NCBI GenBank assembly: GCA_023418595.1
Contig: JAEZZI010000003.1
Location: 62,001 to 126,000 of the forward strand
Source of the DNA: Pseudomonadota bacterium
GTDB lineage: Bacteria; Pseudomonadota; Alphaproteobacteria; Sphingomonadales; Sphingomonadaceae
DNA: 64,000 bases
Direction: 5' to 3'
Shown here: piece after piece, positions 24,087 to 32,082 of the stretch
How the letters are laid out: each line of letters opens with the position of its first letter
Numbering within the stretch: position 1 is the first letter of the stretch
Translations under genes and position numbers: made by a program
The notes under the pieces: model-generated
What the model was told of the DNA's origin: nothing
The model's database searches: none
The model's input: only the letters and a program-made list of their open reading frames with translations

Positions 24087-25303
24087 ACACCTTCGTGACA
24101 AACGCGCGCCTGGTGTGCCCCGCGAACGGCGTGTCGCAAGGATCGCTGCTGATCGAGGACGGCAGGATCGCGGCGATCGGCGAGGTCCAAGCGCCCGCGG
24201 ACGCACGGACGATCGACGCGCGCGGCCATGTCGTCGCGCCCGCGATCCTCGACCTTGGCGTGTTCAAGGCCGACCCGGCGGCGTGCCGCGCGGGCGGCAT
24301 CGTGCGCGTCGGCCTGATGCCCGACCAGTCGCCAGTGCTGGACGACCCCGGCATCGTCCAGCGCGCGGCGGCGAGCGGGAAACCCGATCTGTGGGTCCAC
24401 CCGATCGCGGCGGCGACGCGCGGATTGGCGGGCGTCGACCTTGCCGAAATGGCGATCCTGAAAGATGCGGGCGCGCGCGCCGTGTCCACCGGTCGCACCC
24501 GGATCGCCGACGCGGCGGTGATGCGCAAGGTGCTGGCCTATGCCCGCGACCTGAACCTGACGGTCATCGCCCATGCCGAGGATTGCGGGCTGGCGGCGGG
24601 TGCGGTGGCCACGGCGGGCGAAGCGGCGACGCGGCTTGGGCTGCCCTCCGCCCCGCCGGTGGCAGAGGCGCTGGCGGTCGCACGCGACCTGATGCTGGCC
24701 GAGGATGTGGGCGCGGCGATCCATTTCCGCATCGTGTCGACCGCGCAGGCCATCGACCTGATCCGCAAGGCCAAGGCGCGCGGCGTGCGCGTCACTTGCG
24801 GGACGACGCCCGCGCATCTCTATCTCTCCGACATCGCGATGAGCGATTTCCGCACCTTTGCGCATCTGTCGCCGCCGCTGCGCTCGGAAGCCGACCGTCA
24901 GGCGACGCGGGCTGGCGTGGCGGACGGGACGATCGACGTGATCGCATCGTCGCACGACCCGCGCGGGCCGGAGGAAAAGCGCCTGCCTTTTGCCGATTCG
25001 CTGCCGGGTGCTGCCGGGGCGGCGACGTTGCTCGCTCTGACGCTGGGGCTGGTGCGCGACGAGCTGGTGTCGATCGAGCGGCTGATGTCAATGCTCAGCG
25101 CCAATCCGGCGAAGCTGCTGGGGCTCGATTACGGAACGCTGGCGGTGGGCAGCCCGGCGGACCTGATGGTCGTCGATACCGGCGCGCCGTGGAAGATCGA
25201 CGGCGATACGCTGCCGGGACTGGCGGCGAATACGCCGTTCGACGGACTGCCGGTGCAGGGCCGGGTGACGCATTTGATGAAGGGCGGCGTGTCGCAGCGT
25301 TGA
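24083..25303 (+). CDS. pyrC': dihydroorotase-like protein lacking the metal ligands (PyrC'/PyrX type)
   Basis: A 406-residue amidohydrolase-fold protein homologous to dihydroorotase. Active enzymes carry an HxH motif at the first strand; here that stretch reads APAILDLGVFKADP, with no histidine. The canonical DHAPH of the last metal site reads SHDPR. Middle histidines (VIAHAEDCG and AIHFRIVST) remain. This pattern matches the inactive PyrC' partners of ATCase described in Pseudomonas, so its likely role is to assemble with PyrB, and a real dihydroorotase must be elsewhere. It overlaps pyrB by four bases. Confidence 0.88.
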   Translation: MNTFVTNARLVCPANGVSQGSLLIEDGRIAAIGEVQAPADARTIDARGHVVAPAILDLGVFKADPAACRAGGIVRVGLMPDQSPVLDDPGIVQRAAASGKPDLWVHPIAAATRGLAGVDLAEMAILKDAGARAVSTGRTRIADAAVMRKVLAYARDLNLTVIAHAEDCGLAAGAVATAGEAATRLGLPSAPPVAEALAVARDLMLAEDVGAAIHFRIVSTAQAIDLIRKAKARGVRVTCGTTPAHLYLSDIAMSDFRTFAHLSPPLRSEADRQATRAGVADGTIDVIASSHDPRGPEEKRLPFADSLPGAAGAATLLALTLGLVRDELVSIERLMSMLSANPAKLLGLDYGTLAVGSPADLMVVDTGAPWKIDGDTLPGLAANTPFDGLPVQGRVTHLMKGGVSQR

Positions 25304-25384
25304 TGGCGACGCCCGCGCCTATGGTTCGACATACGAATTTTTCGGGGTAGCTGGGAGCAGCACAGCCGCCATAATCCGAACGAT

Positions 25385-26167
25385 ATGAACGTCGCGATCA
25401 ACGAAGCGGTCGATGCGCTGAGCGAGAAGGAAAAGCAGACGCTTCGCCTGATCGTGCGCGGCCAGGATGCCAAATCGACTGCGCGCACGCTGGGCCTGTC
25501 GGTTCACACGATCAACGAACGGCTGCGCGATGCACGGCGCAAGATGGCGGTGTCGAGCAGTCGCGAGGCCGCCCGACTGCTGCTCGAAGCCGAAGGCGGA
25601 TTGACGCCTGCGCCGACCCCCCAATCCTTCGGGGACACGCAAATCGGGGAGGACGCGAACAGCGCTGCGATCGATGAAGGGAGCGCGCCGTCAGGCGGCG
25701 TGGGGCGGGCATATCGCCATCCCCGAATCCTGATTGGAGCGTTCGTCATGACCTTCGCGCTTGGACTGTTGATCCTGACCACCCTGCCCCAGACCGGCTC
25801 GCCCCCGTCGTCCACGCCGGTCGCCACCGACGCGACGCCGATGTCCGAGGTGGTCGATTCGGCCCGCGACTGGCTGGTGCTGGTGGACGCGGGGCGATGG
25901 GATGACAGCTATCACGCGACCGGCGCGGCGTTTCAAACGCTGAATACCGCTCAAATGTGGGCGTCGGTATCGCAGAAGGTGCGGGTGCCGCTTGGCGAGG
26001 TGATCTCGCGCAGCTTCCTGAGCCAGCAGAACCTGCCTGCCCCACCCCAGGGCTATGAGGTCGTCAAGTTCCGCACCAGTTTCGCCAACAAGGCCGATGC
26101 GGTGGAGACGGTCACGCTGGAGCGCGAATCCGGTGAGTGGCGCGTGGTGGGCGTGACGATCGAATGA
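25385..26167 (+). CDS. membrane-tethered LuxR-type HTH protein with DUF4019 domain
   Basis: A 260-residue protein. Residues 12-60 are a LuxR/GerE-type helix-turn-helix (LSEKEKQTLRLIVRG, then GLSVHTINERLRDARRKM). A linker rich in Pro, Gly, Ser and acidic residues follows, then one membrane helix at about 114-134 (ILIGAFVMTFALGLLILTTL). The last 100 residues, beginning near ATPMSEVVDSARDWL, form a DUF4019 domain that should be in the periplasm. This is the layout of a one-component, membrane-bound transcription factor (as in ToxR or CadC), reading a periplasmic signal. Target genes and signal unknown. Its gene is alone on its strand. Confidence 0.8.
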   Translation: MNVAINEAVDALSEKEKQTLRLIVRGQDAKSTARTLGLSVHTINERLRDARRKMAVSSSREAARLLLEAEGGLTPAPTPQSFGDTQIGEDANSAAIDEGSAPSGGVGRAYRHPRILIGAFVMTFALGLLILTTLPQTGSPPSSTPVATDATPMSEVVDSARDWLVLVDAGRWDDSYHATGAAFQTLNTAQMWASVSQKVRVPLGEVISRSFLSQQNLPAPPQGYEVVKFRTSFANKADAVETVTLERESGEWRVVGVTIE

Positions 26168-26186
26168 TCGCCTCGCCTCGCGGGCA

Positions 26187-27542
26187 TTACCGCGAGGCGA
26201 CCTGCACGCCGCGTGCCCAGCTGGCCAGCCGGTCGCCCGCATGGGTGCGGACGAAACAGCGTGTGCCGCTGGCCTGCACCTGGCGGCACAGCGCGTTCGC
26301 GTCAGTGCGGGCTAGGCCGCCGACGGCGAGGCGGTGATATTCGACGCCGCCGACATTGGCCTGCGCGGTGTGGGGCTTGAGCTTGCCGAGCGCCGACACG
26401 CGGCGGCTCATCCGGCCCCAAGCGTCCTGCGCCACGCCGACGCTGTCATAAGCGCCGAGTTGGACGTAATAGTCGCCGCTGTCGAAATCGCGCTCGATCG
26501 CGCGCGCCGGTGCGGGGGTCTTTGCCGCCATGCGAACCGGCGATGCTGCCCGTTCGCGATAGTCGGCGGGAAGCGCCTGAACGATTTCGCGGCGCTCGGC
26601 GAACATGATGCGGGCGACGGCGAATACAGGATTGGCGGTGGCTGCGGGCGCTTCGACCGCCGCGACCGCGACGGGTGCTGGCGCCTGCGGTTCGGTGACT
26701 GGCGTGGTTTCGGCCACAGCGATCGCCGCTTCCGTCGTCATGTCCATGAAATTGGGCTGTTCGGGCGCGGGCGCGGCTTCCGCCATCACCGGCGCGCTGC
26801 CGCGAAGGGCGAGCTGTACCGGCTGGCCGACATCGTCGACCGCCTTTACGCCGAGCAGCGACGCGACCTGATCGGATGCCGCGCTGGGGCGCGAGAACGC
26901 CGCCCAGTGCATGATCCGCGCATCGACATCGGCAGGCGACAGGTCGATCGCGGCGACCGCGCGCGCTTCCTGCCAGCGGTCGGACAATGCCAGCGCGAGC
27001 GCGAGATTCTGCCGCACCGTCGGCGTCGCATTTTCGTCGCGCGCGACTTCACCCAGAATCTGCACCGCGCCGTTGGGATCGCCCGCCAGTGCTAGCGCGA
27101 GGCCGCGGTCGCCGGGCGCGATCACGGTTTCGAATTTGTGGAGCGTGCGCCGTGCGCCCGCCCAGTCGCCAAGCGCAGTCTTTGCCAGCGCCAGGTTGAG
27201 CGCGGCGCGGCCATGCGCGGGATCGATCGTCAGCGCATCGTCGAACGCCTGCCCCGCCGACAGGAACCGTCCCGCCGACAGATAGGCCTGACCCAGCAGC
27301 ACGCGGTGTTCCGCCTCGCCCGGCATCGCCAGCACGGCATCCTCGGCATGGCCGATCGCGCGTTCCGCCTGACCCTTTGCCAGCGCCTTGCGCGCGGCGT
27401 CGGCGGCCTTGTCGGCGCGCTTGGTCAATTCCGATTCCTCGCGCGCATTGGCGACGGCGGAGACGCTGGTGAAGCCGCCGATCGCGACGCCGCACATGGC
27501 GAGGGTCGACAGACCGGCGATCAGGATGGTGCGGCTGGCCAT
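26187..27542 (-). CDS. TPR-repeat and SPOR-domain envelope protein
   Basis: A 451-residue envelope protein. An N-terminal signal or anchor (ILIAGLSTLAMCGVAIGGF) is followed by TPR-like helical repeats (about 45-200), a long Ala/Pro-rich linker, and a C-terminal SPOR domain (about 370-450, beginning GDYYVQLGAYDSVGVAQDAW). SPOR domains bind denuded peptidoglycan at division septa, so this protein likely acts in the periplasm near the divisome. It follows the ParA/RHH pair on the same strand by 24 bases and may be co-transcribed with them. Confidence 0.82.
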   Translation of the reverse strand: MASRTILIAGLSTLAMCGVAIGGFTSVSAVANAREESELTKRADKAADAARKALAKGQAERAIGHAEDAVLAMPGEAEHRVLLGQAYLSAGRFLSAGQAFDDALTIDPAHGRAALNLALAKTALGDWAGARRTLHKFETVIAPGDRGLALALAGDPNGAVQILGEVARDENATPTVRQNLALALALSDRWQEARAVAAIDLSPADVDARIMHWAAFSRPSAASDQVASLLGVKAVDDVGQPVQLALRGSAPVMAEAAPAPEQPNFMDMTTEAAIAVAETTPVTEPQAPAPVAVAAVEAPAATANPVFAVARIMFAERREIVQALPADYRERAASPVRMAAKTPAPARAIERDFDSGDYYVQLGAYDSVGVAQDAWGRMSRRVSALGKLKPHTAQANVGGVEYHRLAVGGLARTDANALCRQVQASGTRCFVRTHAGDRLASWARGVQVASR

Positions 27543-27566
27543 AGGATATTCCCCCGAAAGATATTC

Positions 27567-28172
27567 TCAGCGCGCGCGCCGGCCGGGCACGCGCTCTACC
27601 AGCTCGTCGAGATCGACGAGCGCCGACAGATACGCATCGAGCGCATCGGACACGATATTCTGTGCCGAGCGATTGGTGACCGCGGACGCGAGACGCAGGC
27701 GAAGATGCCGGTCGGTATCGAGCCGCAGCGTGAAGGCGGCTTTCGCGCCCTTCTTCGCCTTGGCTTCGCGCCCGATCCGCTTCAGCGTGCCGTCGCTGAC
27801 CGGGCGGATGGCGACCGGCGGCGCGACTTCTGCGATCGGTTCGGCCGCGACCGGTTCGTCGCCATCGGCTTGCTCGACCGGTTCGGCCGGGTAACGCTCG
27901 CCCAGCATTTCGCGCTGGCGGACGACGTGCGGCACCTCTGCCTGAACCGGGGGCTGAGCGGCTGGCTGGACGGGGGCGGCGACCGCCTCCATCGGCGGCA
28001 TCCCGTCATGACCGACGTCGTAACCCATGTCGTTCCAGCCGAGATCGTCGGTCGGAACCGGCGACATGCCCAGAAACCCCTGCGGTCGCATGGCGGGTTT
28101 CGCCTGCCCCTTGCGGGCGAGCAGCCCGGAGGACAGCGAAGCGAACGGTTTGGCGTTGCCCATGATGCTCAT
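27567..28172 (-). CDS. ribbon-helix-helix protein adjacent to ParA-like ATPase
   Basis: A 201-residue protein. The first 140 residues are low in structure, rich in Pro, Ala and acidic residues. Residues 147-185 read AAFTLRLDTDRHLRLRLASAV then NRSAQNIVSDALDAYL, a pattern that fits a ribbon-helix-helix DNA-binding unit. Start at ATG 28172, with GGGAGGG six bases before it. It follows the ParA-like gene by 14 bases. By analogy with ParA/ParG-like systems it may be the adaptor that stimulates the ATPase, but its target, DNA site or cargo, is unknown. I do not recognise a named family. Confidence 0.7.
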   Translation of the reverse strand: MSIMGNAKPFASLSSGLLARKGQAKPAMRPQGFLGMSPVPTDDLGWNDMGYDVGHDGMPPMEAVAAPVQPAAQPPVQAEVPHVVRQREMLGERYPAEPVEQADGDEPVAAEPIAEVAPPVAIRPVSDGTLKRIGREAKAKKGAKAAFTLRLDTDRHLRLRLASAVTNRSAQNIVSDALDAYLSALVDLDELVERVPGRRAR

Positions 28173-28186
28173 GTCGCGCCCTCCCC

Positions 28187-28900
28187 TCAGCTGACCACGC
28201 GACGGCCGAAGCCACCGGCGGGACGGACCTGCGCATAGCCCGGCATCGCGGCGGGCGCGGCAAAGACGGTGCGGCGGAAATTCTTTTCCAGCCGGTCGGA
28301 GATATAGCCCCAGAGCTGGGTGACCTCGCCCGCCGACTTGCCGTTCGGATCGACCTCCATCACCGTGCGGCCGTCGATCATCGAAGCGGCGAAATCGGTG
28401 CGGTGGTGGAGCGTGACGGGCGCGACCGTGCCGTGCTGCGACAGCGCGACGGCGGCTTCGCTGGTGATCTTTGCCTTGGGCGTCGCACCGTTGACCACGA
28501 AGATCAGCGGCTTGCCCGCGCGTTCGCACAGGTCGACCGTGGCGCCGACGGCGCGCAGGTCGTGCGGCGACGGACGCGTGGGCACGACGATCAACTCGGC
28601 GACCGCAATCACGCTCTGGATCGCCATCGTGATCGCGGGCGGGGTATCGAGCACCGCCAGGCGGAAGCCCTGTTGGCGCAACACCTCGAGATCGGCGGCG
28701 AGCCGCGCGACCGTGGTCTGGGCGAAGGCCGGATAATCGGCCTCGCGCTCGTTCCACCAATCGGCCAGCGACCCTTGCGGATCGATGTCGATCAGGACGA
28801 CCGGCCCGGCGCCTGCGCGCTGGGCCTGTACGGCCAGATGCCCGGAAAGCGTGGTCTTTCCCGAACCACCTTTCTGTGATGCCATCGCCAGAACGCGCAT
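28187..28900 (-). CDS. ParA-family ATPase (orphan)
   Basis: A 237-residue deviant-Walker ATPase. The Walker A motif is KGGSGKTTL (residues 10-18, with the signature lysine), Walker A' is VVLIDIDPQGSL, and Walker B is LAVLDTPPA. ParA proteins position chromosomes, plasmids or protein cargoes through nucleoid binding. No parB-like gene and no parS cluster is seen here, so it is not the chromosomal ParAB locus. The gene next to it encodes a ribbon-helix-helix protein, and SPOR-domain genes lie on both sides. Start at ATG 28900 after a GGGGGA site. The C-terminal 25 residues are basic and divergent. Confidence 0.88.
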   Translation of the reverse strand: MRVLAMASQKGGSGKTTLSGHLAVQAQRAGAGPVVLIDIDPQGSLADWWNEREADYPAFAQTTVARLAADLEVLRQQGFRLAVLDTPPAITMAIQSVIAVAELIVVPTRPSPHDLRAVGATVDLCERAGKPLIFVVNGATPKAKITSEAAVALSQHGTVAPVTLHHRTDFAASMIDGRTVMEVDPNGKSAGEVTQLWGYISDRLEKNFRRTVFAAPAAMPGYAQVRPAGGFGRRVVS

Positions 28901-29033
28901 TGATCCCCCGAATTCGTGGTCCCTCTTGGCAACGGGATGACATGGGGGGTGATAAGAAATGGTAAATCGGGCGGATCGCATCCGTTTCGGGGACATCAGG
29001 GCGCGCGGTAAGCTTTTCTTTGCAATCGCATGG

Positions 29034-29048
29034 TTAATGCGTCCTTAT
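29034..29048. promoter_or_regulatory. near-consensus CtrA-like site
   Basis: TTAA, seven bases, then TTAT. The alphaproteobacterial CtrA consensus is TTAA-N7-TTAA, so seven of eight positions match. It lies about 30 bases before the Sel1/SPOR gene and 130 bases upstream of the divergent parA-like gene. One such match is easily due to chance. Confidence 0.3.
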
Positions 29049-29079
29049 ATCCTTTCGCTCGGACAAGGGGATGATCCGA

Positions 29080-30012
29080 ATGACCACGCAACCCACCGCG
29101 GCATTGGCCGCCTTTGCCCTGTTCCTTGCCGCACCCGCGCTCGCGCAGAGCGGAAGCGACGTGAAAGCGGGCGTCGATGCCTGGTCCAGGGGCGATTACG
29201 ACCGCGCGGTCGCGCAGTGGAAGGGACCGGCCGAAGCGGGCGACGCCGACGCGCAGTTCAATCTGGCGCAGGCGTATAAACTCGGTCGCGGCGTGCCGAC
29301 CGATCTGGCGCGCGCCGCCGATCTATACGGGCGTGCCGCGAAACAGGGCCATCCGCAGGCCGCCGACAATTACGGTCTCGCCCTGTTCGAGCTGGGAAAA
29401 AAGAGTGAGGCCGCCCAATGGCTCGACAAATCGGCGATGCGGGGCGAATCGCGCGCGCAGTTCGTGCTGGGGACGATGTTCTTCAACGGCGATGCGGTGG
29501 CCAAGGACTGGGTCCGCGCCTATGCGCTGGTCAGCCGCGCGGCATCCGCCGGATTGCCTCAGGCGTCGAAGACGCTGACCCAGATGGACCAGTATATCGG
29601 CGTGGCCGACAAGCAGAAGGGCATCGCGCTCGCGCGCCAATATGAAAGCGGAAAGGCCGGACCGTCGCTGATCGCCATCCGCGAAACACCGGCGCCGGCG
29701 GCACCTGCGCCCGCCCCTTCGCGAGCCGCGCCGGTGGCGACCGCCGCCGCCAGGCCCGCCCCCGCACCGGCGAAACCCGCCGCGCAACCCGCGGTCCGCG
29801 ACGGCGGCTGGCGCGTCCAACTCGGCGCGTTCGGCGATGCCGGGAATGCGCGCAATCTTTGGGCGAAACTCGGCGCGCGCTTCCCCGGTCGCCAGCCCTA
29901 TTATGTGAAGGCAGGCAACGTCACCCGGCTCCAGGTCGGCCCCTTTGCATCGCAGGGCGAGGCGGCAAAGGCCTGCGGCGCCGTCAAACCGTGCATCGCG
30001 GTTCAGAGATGA
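29080..30012 (+). CDS. Sel1-repeat and SPOR-domain periplasmic protein
   Basis: A 310-residue protein. The signal peptide ends at PALAQ (about residue 23), followed by Sel1-like repeats (GDYDRAVAQWKGPAEAGDADAQFNLAQAYKLGRGVP and two or three further units), an Ala/Pro linker (about 205-245), and a C-terminal SPOR domain (GGWRVQLGAFGDAGNARNLW). This suggests a peptidoglycan-binding scaffold in the periplasm. It is divergent from the ParA-like gene. ATG 29080 is chosen because AAGGGG sits nine bases upstream; ATG 29071 touches that site directly. Confidence 0.85.
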   Translation: MTTQPTAALAAFALFLAAPALAQSGSDVKAGVDAWSRGDYDRAVAQWKGPAEAGDADAQFNLAQAYKLGRGVPTDLARAADLYGRAAKQGHPQAADNYGLALFELGKKSEAAQWLDKSAMRGESRAQFVLGTMFFNGDAVAKDWVRAYALVSRAASAGLPQASKTLTQMDQYIGVADKQKGIALARQYESGKAGPSLIAIRETPAPAAPAPAPSRAAPVATAAARPAPAPAKPAAQPAVRDGGWRVQLGAFGDAGNARNLWAKLGARFPGRQPYYVKAGNVTRLQVGPFASQGEAAKACGAVKPCIAVQR

Positions 30013-30079
30013 GCGACTGCCCTAAAATCCTTGTCATTCCGACATGCAACTAATCTCAAAAGGGCTGCCCCACTAATCC

Positions 30080-30186
30080 GTCACCCCGGCCGCAGTGCCG
30101 GGGTCCAATAAGCCGCTTGCGCATCGCTTGCTTTTGGGGCGTCGTACTGTCCGCCCGGTGGACCCCAGCACTGCGGCCGGGGTGAC
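30080..30186. repeat. palindromic repeat family B, copy 4
   Basis: Two facing arms starting GTCACCCCGGCCGCAGTGCC with a spacer containing AAGCCGCTTGCG. It fills the gap between the convergent SPOR gene and serB. The arm interior (GCCGCAGTGC) differs from copy 1, yet both arms changed together, so base pairing is kept. Confidence 0.87.
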
Positions 30187-30194
30187 GGGTTTGG

Positions 30195-31076
30195 CTAAGC
30201 CTTCACCCAATCCCTTCGCGCGATCCCCTGCGCGTGGAGCAGCGCCGACAACGGCGCGTGGTCGAGCCGCGCCCCCGCCGCCGCGGCCACCACCGGCTTC
30301 GCGCGATAGGCGACCCCCAGCCCGGCTTCGCGGATCATCGCCAGATCGTTGGCGCCGTCACCGATCGCCATCGTCGCCGACAGCGGAATGCCGAGCGCGG
30401 CGGCTTCGGCCAGCAATGTCGCCTGCTTGGTCGCGGCATCGACGATCGGCTTGCCGACCGTTCCGGTCAGACGGCCTGCGTCCACCAGCAAGCTATTGGC
30501 GATCACCCGATCGAACCCGATCCGCGCGCCGACGGGATCGGCAAAGCGGGTGAAGCCGCCCGACACCAGCACCGATCTCGCACCGCGCGCGCGCATCGTG
30601 CGGATCAGCGTCGCCGCGCCTTCCGAATCGCGGACCCGTTCGGCAAGACACAGGTCGATCGCCGATTCCTCCTGCCCTTCGAGCAACGCCACCCGCGCAT
30701 CGAGCGCGGCGGCGAAATCGAGTTCGCCGCGCATCGCCGCCTCGGTCACCTCGGCGATCTGCGGTTTGATCCCGGCATAATCGGCAAGCTCGTCGATGCA
30801 TTCGACGGTAATCATCGTCGAATCCATATCGGCGACGACCAGCTTCTTCTCGCGCCCCTCGGCAGGCTGCACGATCACGTCGGTTCGATCAAAGGCGCCT
30901 TCCAGTGCGGCGCGCGCTGCCGCCGGATCGCCGTCGAAGGGGATGTCGGCGGCCTCGCCTTCGTCGATCCACGCCCAGTCGCCGACGCCCAGCCCCGCCG
31001 CCGCCAGCCGGTCGCGCGCGTCGGAAATATCTCCCGCTCGCAAGGGTTCGGCTGCTAACAGCGTGGCGATGAACAT
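30195..31076 (-). CDS. serB: phosphoserine phosphatase
   Basis: Last step of serine synthesis, a HAD-family phosphatase of 293 residues. The nucleophile motif is DMDSTMI (Asp83, Asp85), motif II is VLVSGGF, and motif IV is GDGANDLAMI. The N-terminal 75 residues resemble the ACT-like regulatory region of longer SerB proteins. Start at ATG 31076, supported by GGGAGAG seven bases upstream. The start codon overlaps the start of the divergent miaA gene: CATG contains both ATGs. Ends next to a family B repeat. Confidence 0.96.
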   Translation of the reverse strand: MFIATLLAAEPLRAGDISDARDRLAAAGLGVGDWAWIDEGEAADIPFDGDPAAARAALEGAFDRTDVIVQPAEGREKKLVVADMDSTMITVECIDELADYAGIKPQIAEVTEAAMRGELDFAAALDARVALLEGQEESAIDLCLAERVRDSEGAATLIRTMRARGARSVLVSGGFTRFADPVGARIGFDRVIANSLLVDAGRLTGTVGKPIVDAATKQATLLAEAAALGIPLSATMAIGDGANDLAMIREAGLGVAYRAKPVVAAAAGARLDHAPLSALLHAQGIARRDWVKA

Positions 31077-32007
31077 GATCGGCTCTCCCGCGGCTCCAAG
31101 GGTGGCGCTCATCGCAGGCCCGACCGCGAGCGGCAAGTCCGCGCTCGCGCTTGCCATTGCCGAGCGTCACAACGGCACGGTCATCAACGCCGACAGCGCA
31201 CAGGTCTATCGCGACCTGCGCGTGCTCTCCGCCCGCCCCTCGGCGGAGGAGGAAGCCCGCGCGCCGCACCGGCTGTTCGGCCATGTCGATGGAGCGGAAG
31301 ACCATAATGCCGCGCGCTGGGCGAACGAGGCGCGCGCCGAGATCGCAGCCGCGCATGATGCGGGCCGGTTGCCGATCCTGGTCGGCGGCACCGGGCTTTA
31401 CCTGCGGACATTGCTCGACGGGATCGCGCCGGTGCCCGAAATCGACCCCGCAATCCGCGCAGAGGTTCGCGCGCTGCCGGTCGGTGAGGCGCATGCGGCG
31501 CTGGCGGTCGCCGACCCCGCCGCCGCCGCGCGGCTCAACCCCGCCGACACCACCCGCGTCGCCCGCGCGCTTGAGGTGGTGCGATCGACCGGCCGCACGC
31601 TCGCCGACTGGCAGGCGACGCGGATCGGTGGCATCGGCGGCGACATTGCCCTGCTGCCGATGATCCTGCTGCCGCCGCGCGACTGGCTCCACCAACGCTG
31701 CGACCGCCGACTGGCGATGATGTTCGACGAAGGCGCAGTCGAAGAAGTGCGCGCGCTGATCGCTCGCGGCGATATGGCCCCCGACGCGCCGGTGATGCGC
31801 GCCATCGGCGTGCGCGAGATCGCGGCGATGCTCGGCGGCGAAATCGACCGCGAAGCCGCGCTGGAGGCTGCACGCACCGCCACCCGCCAATACGCCAAGC
31901 GGCAATATACCTGGTTCCGCAACCAGCCCCCCGCCGACTGGCCGCGCACGCAGGAGACACAAACGGATAATATTCTGCGTGATTTTGAAACAAGATTCTT
32001 TTTATAG
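31075..32007 (+). CDS. miaA: tRNA dimethylallyltransferase
   Basis: Adds an isopentenyl group to A37 of tRNAs reading UNN codons. 310 residues, with the P-loop AGPTASGKS at residues 14-22, INADSAQVYRDL, LVGGTGLYLRTLLDG, and the C-terminal RQYAKRQYTWFRNQ typical of MiaA. I chose ATG 31075; an ATG at 31069 would add two residues. Its ATG and that of serB overlap on opposite strands, so the promoter of each must lie inside the coding region of the other. ilvB follows 75 bases later. Confidence 0.95.
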   Translation: MIGSPAAPRVALIAGPTASGKSALALAIAERHNGTVINADSAQVYRDLRVLSARPSAEEEARAPHRLFGHVDGAEDHNAARWANEARAEIAAAHDAGRLPILVGGTGLYLRTLLDGIAPVPEIDPAIRAEVRALPVGEAHAALAVADPAAAARLNPADTTRVARALEVVRSTGRTLADWQATRIGGIGGDIALLPMILLPPRDWLHQRCDRRLAMMFDEGAVEEVRALIARGDMAPDAPVMRAIGVREIAAMLGGEIDREAALEAARTATRQYAKRQYTWFRNQPPADWPRTQETQTDNILRDFETRFFL

Positions 32008-32082
32008 TGGTTGACGCGTAGTTTTTATACGGTTAGGCGCGCCCTTCCAGTTCTGATATTGCGTATGCGAAAGGAGCACGCC

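Noticed and set aside
26187..30012. Chromosome partition locus parAB near the replication origin
   Set aside because: No parB, no parS palindromes, and no gidB, trmE or dnaA nearby; the ATPase is an orphan type.
32008..32082. Leader peptide or attenuator before ilvB
   Set aside because: The gap is only 75 bases, has no run of Val, Leu or Ile codons and no terminator hairpin.
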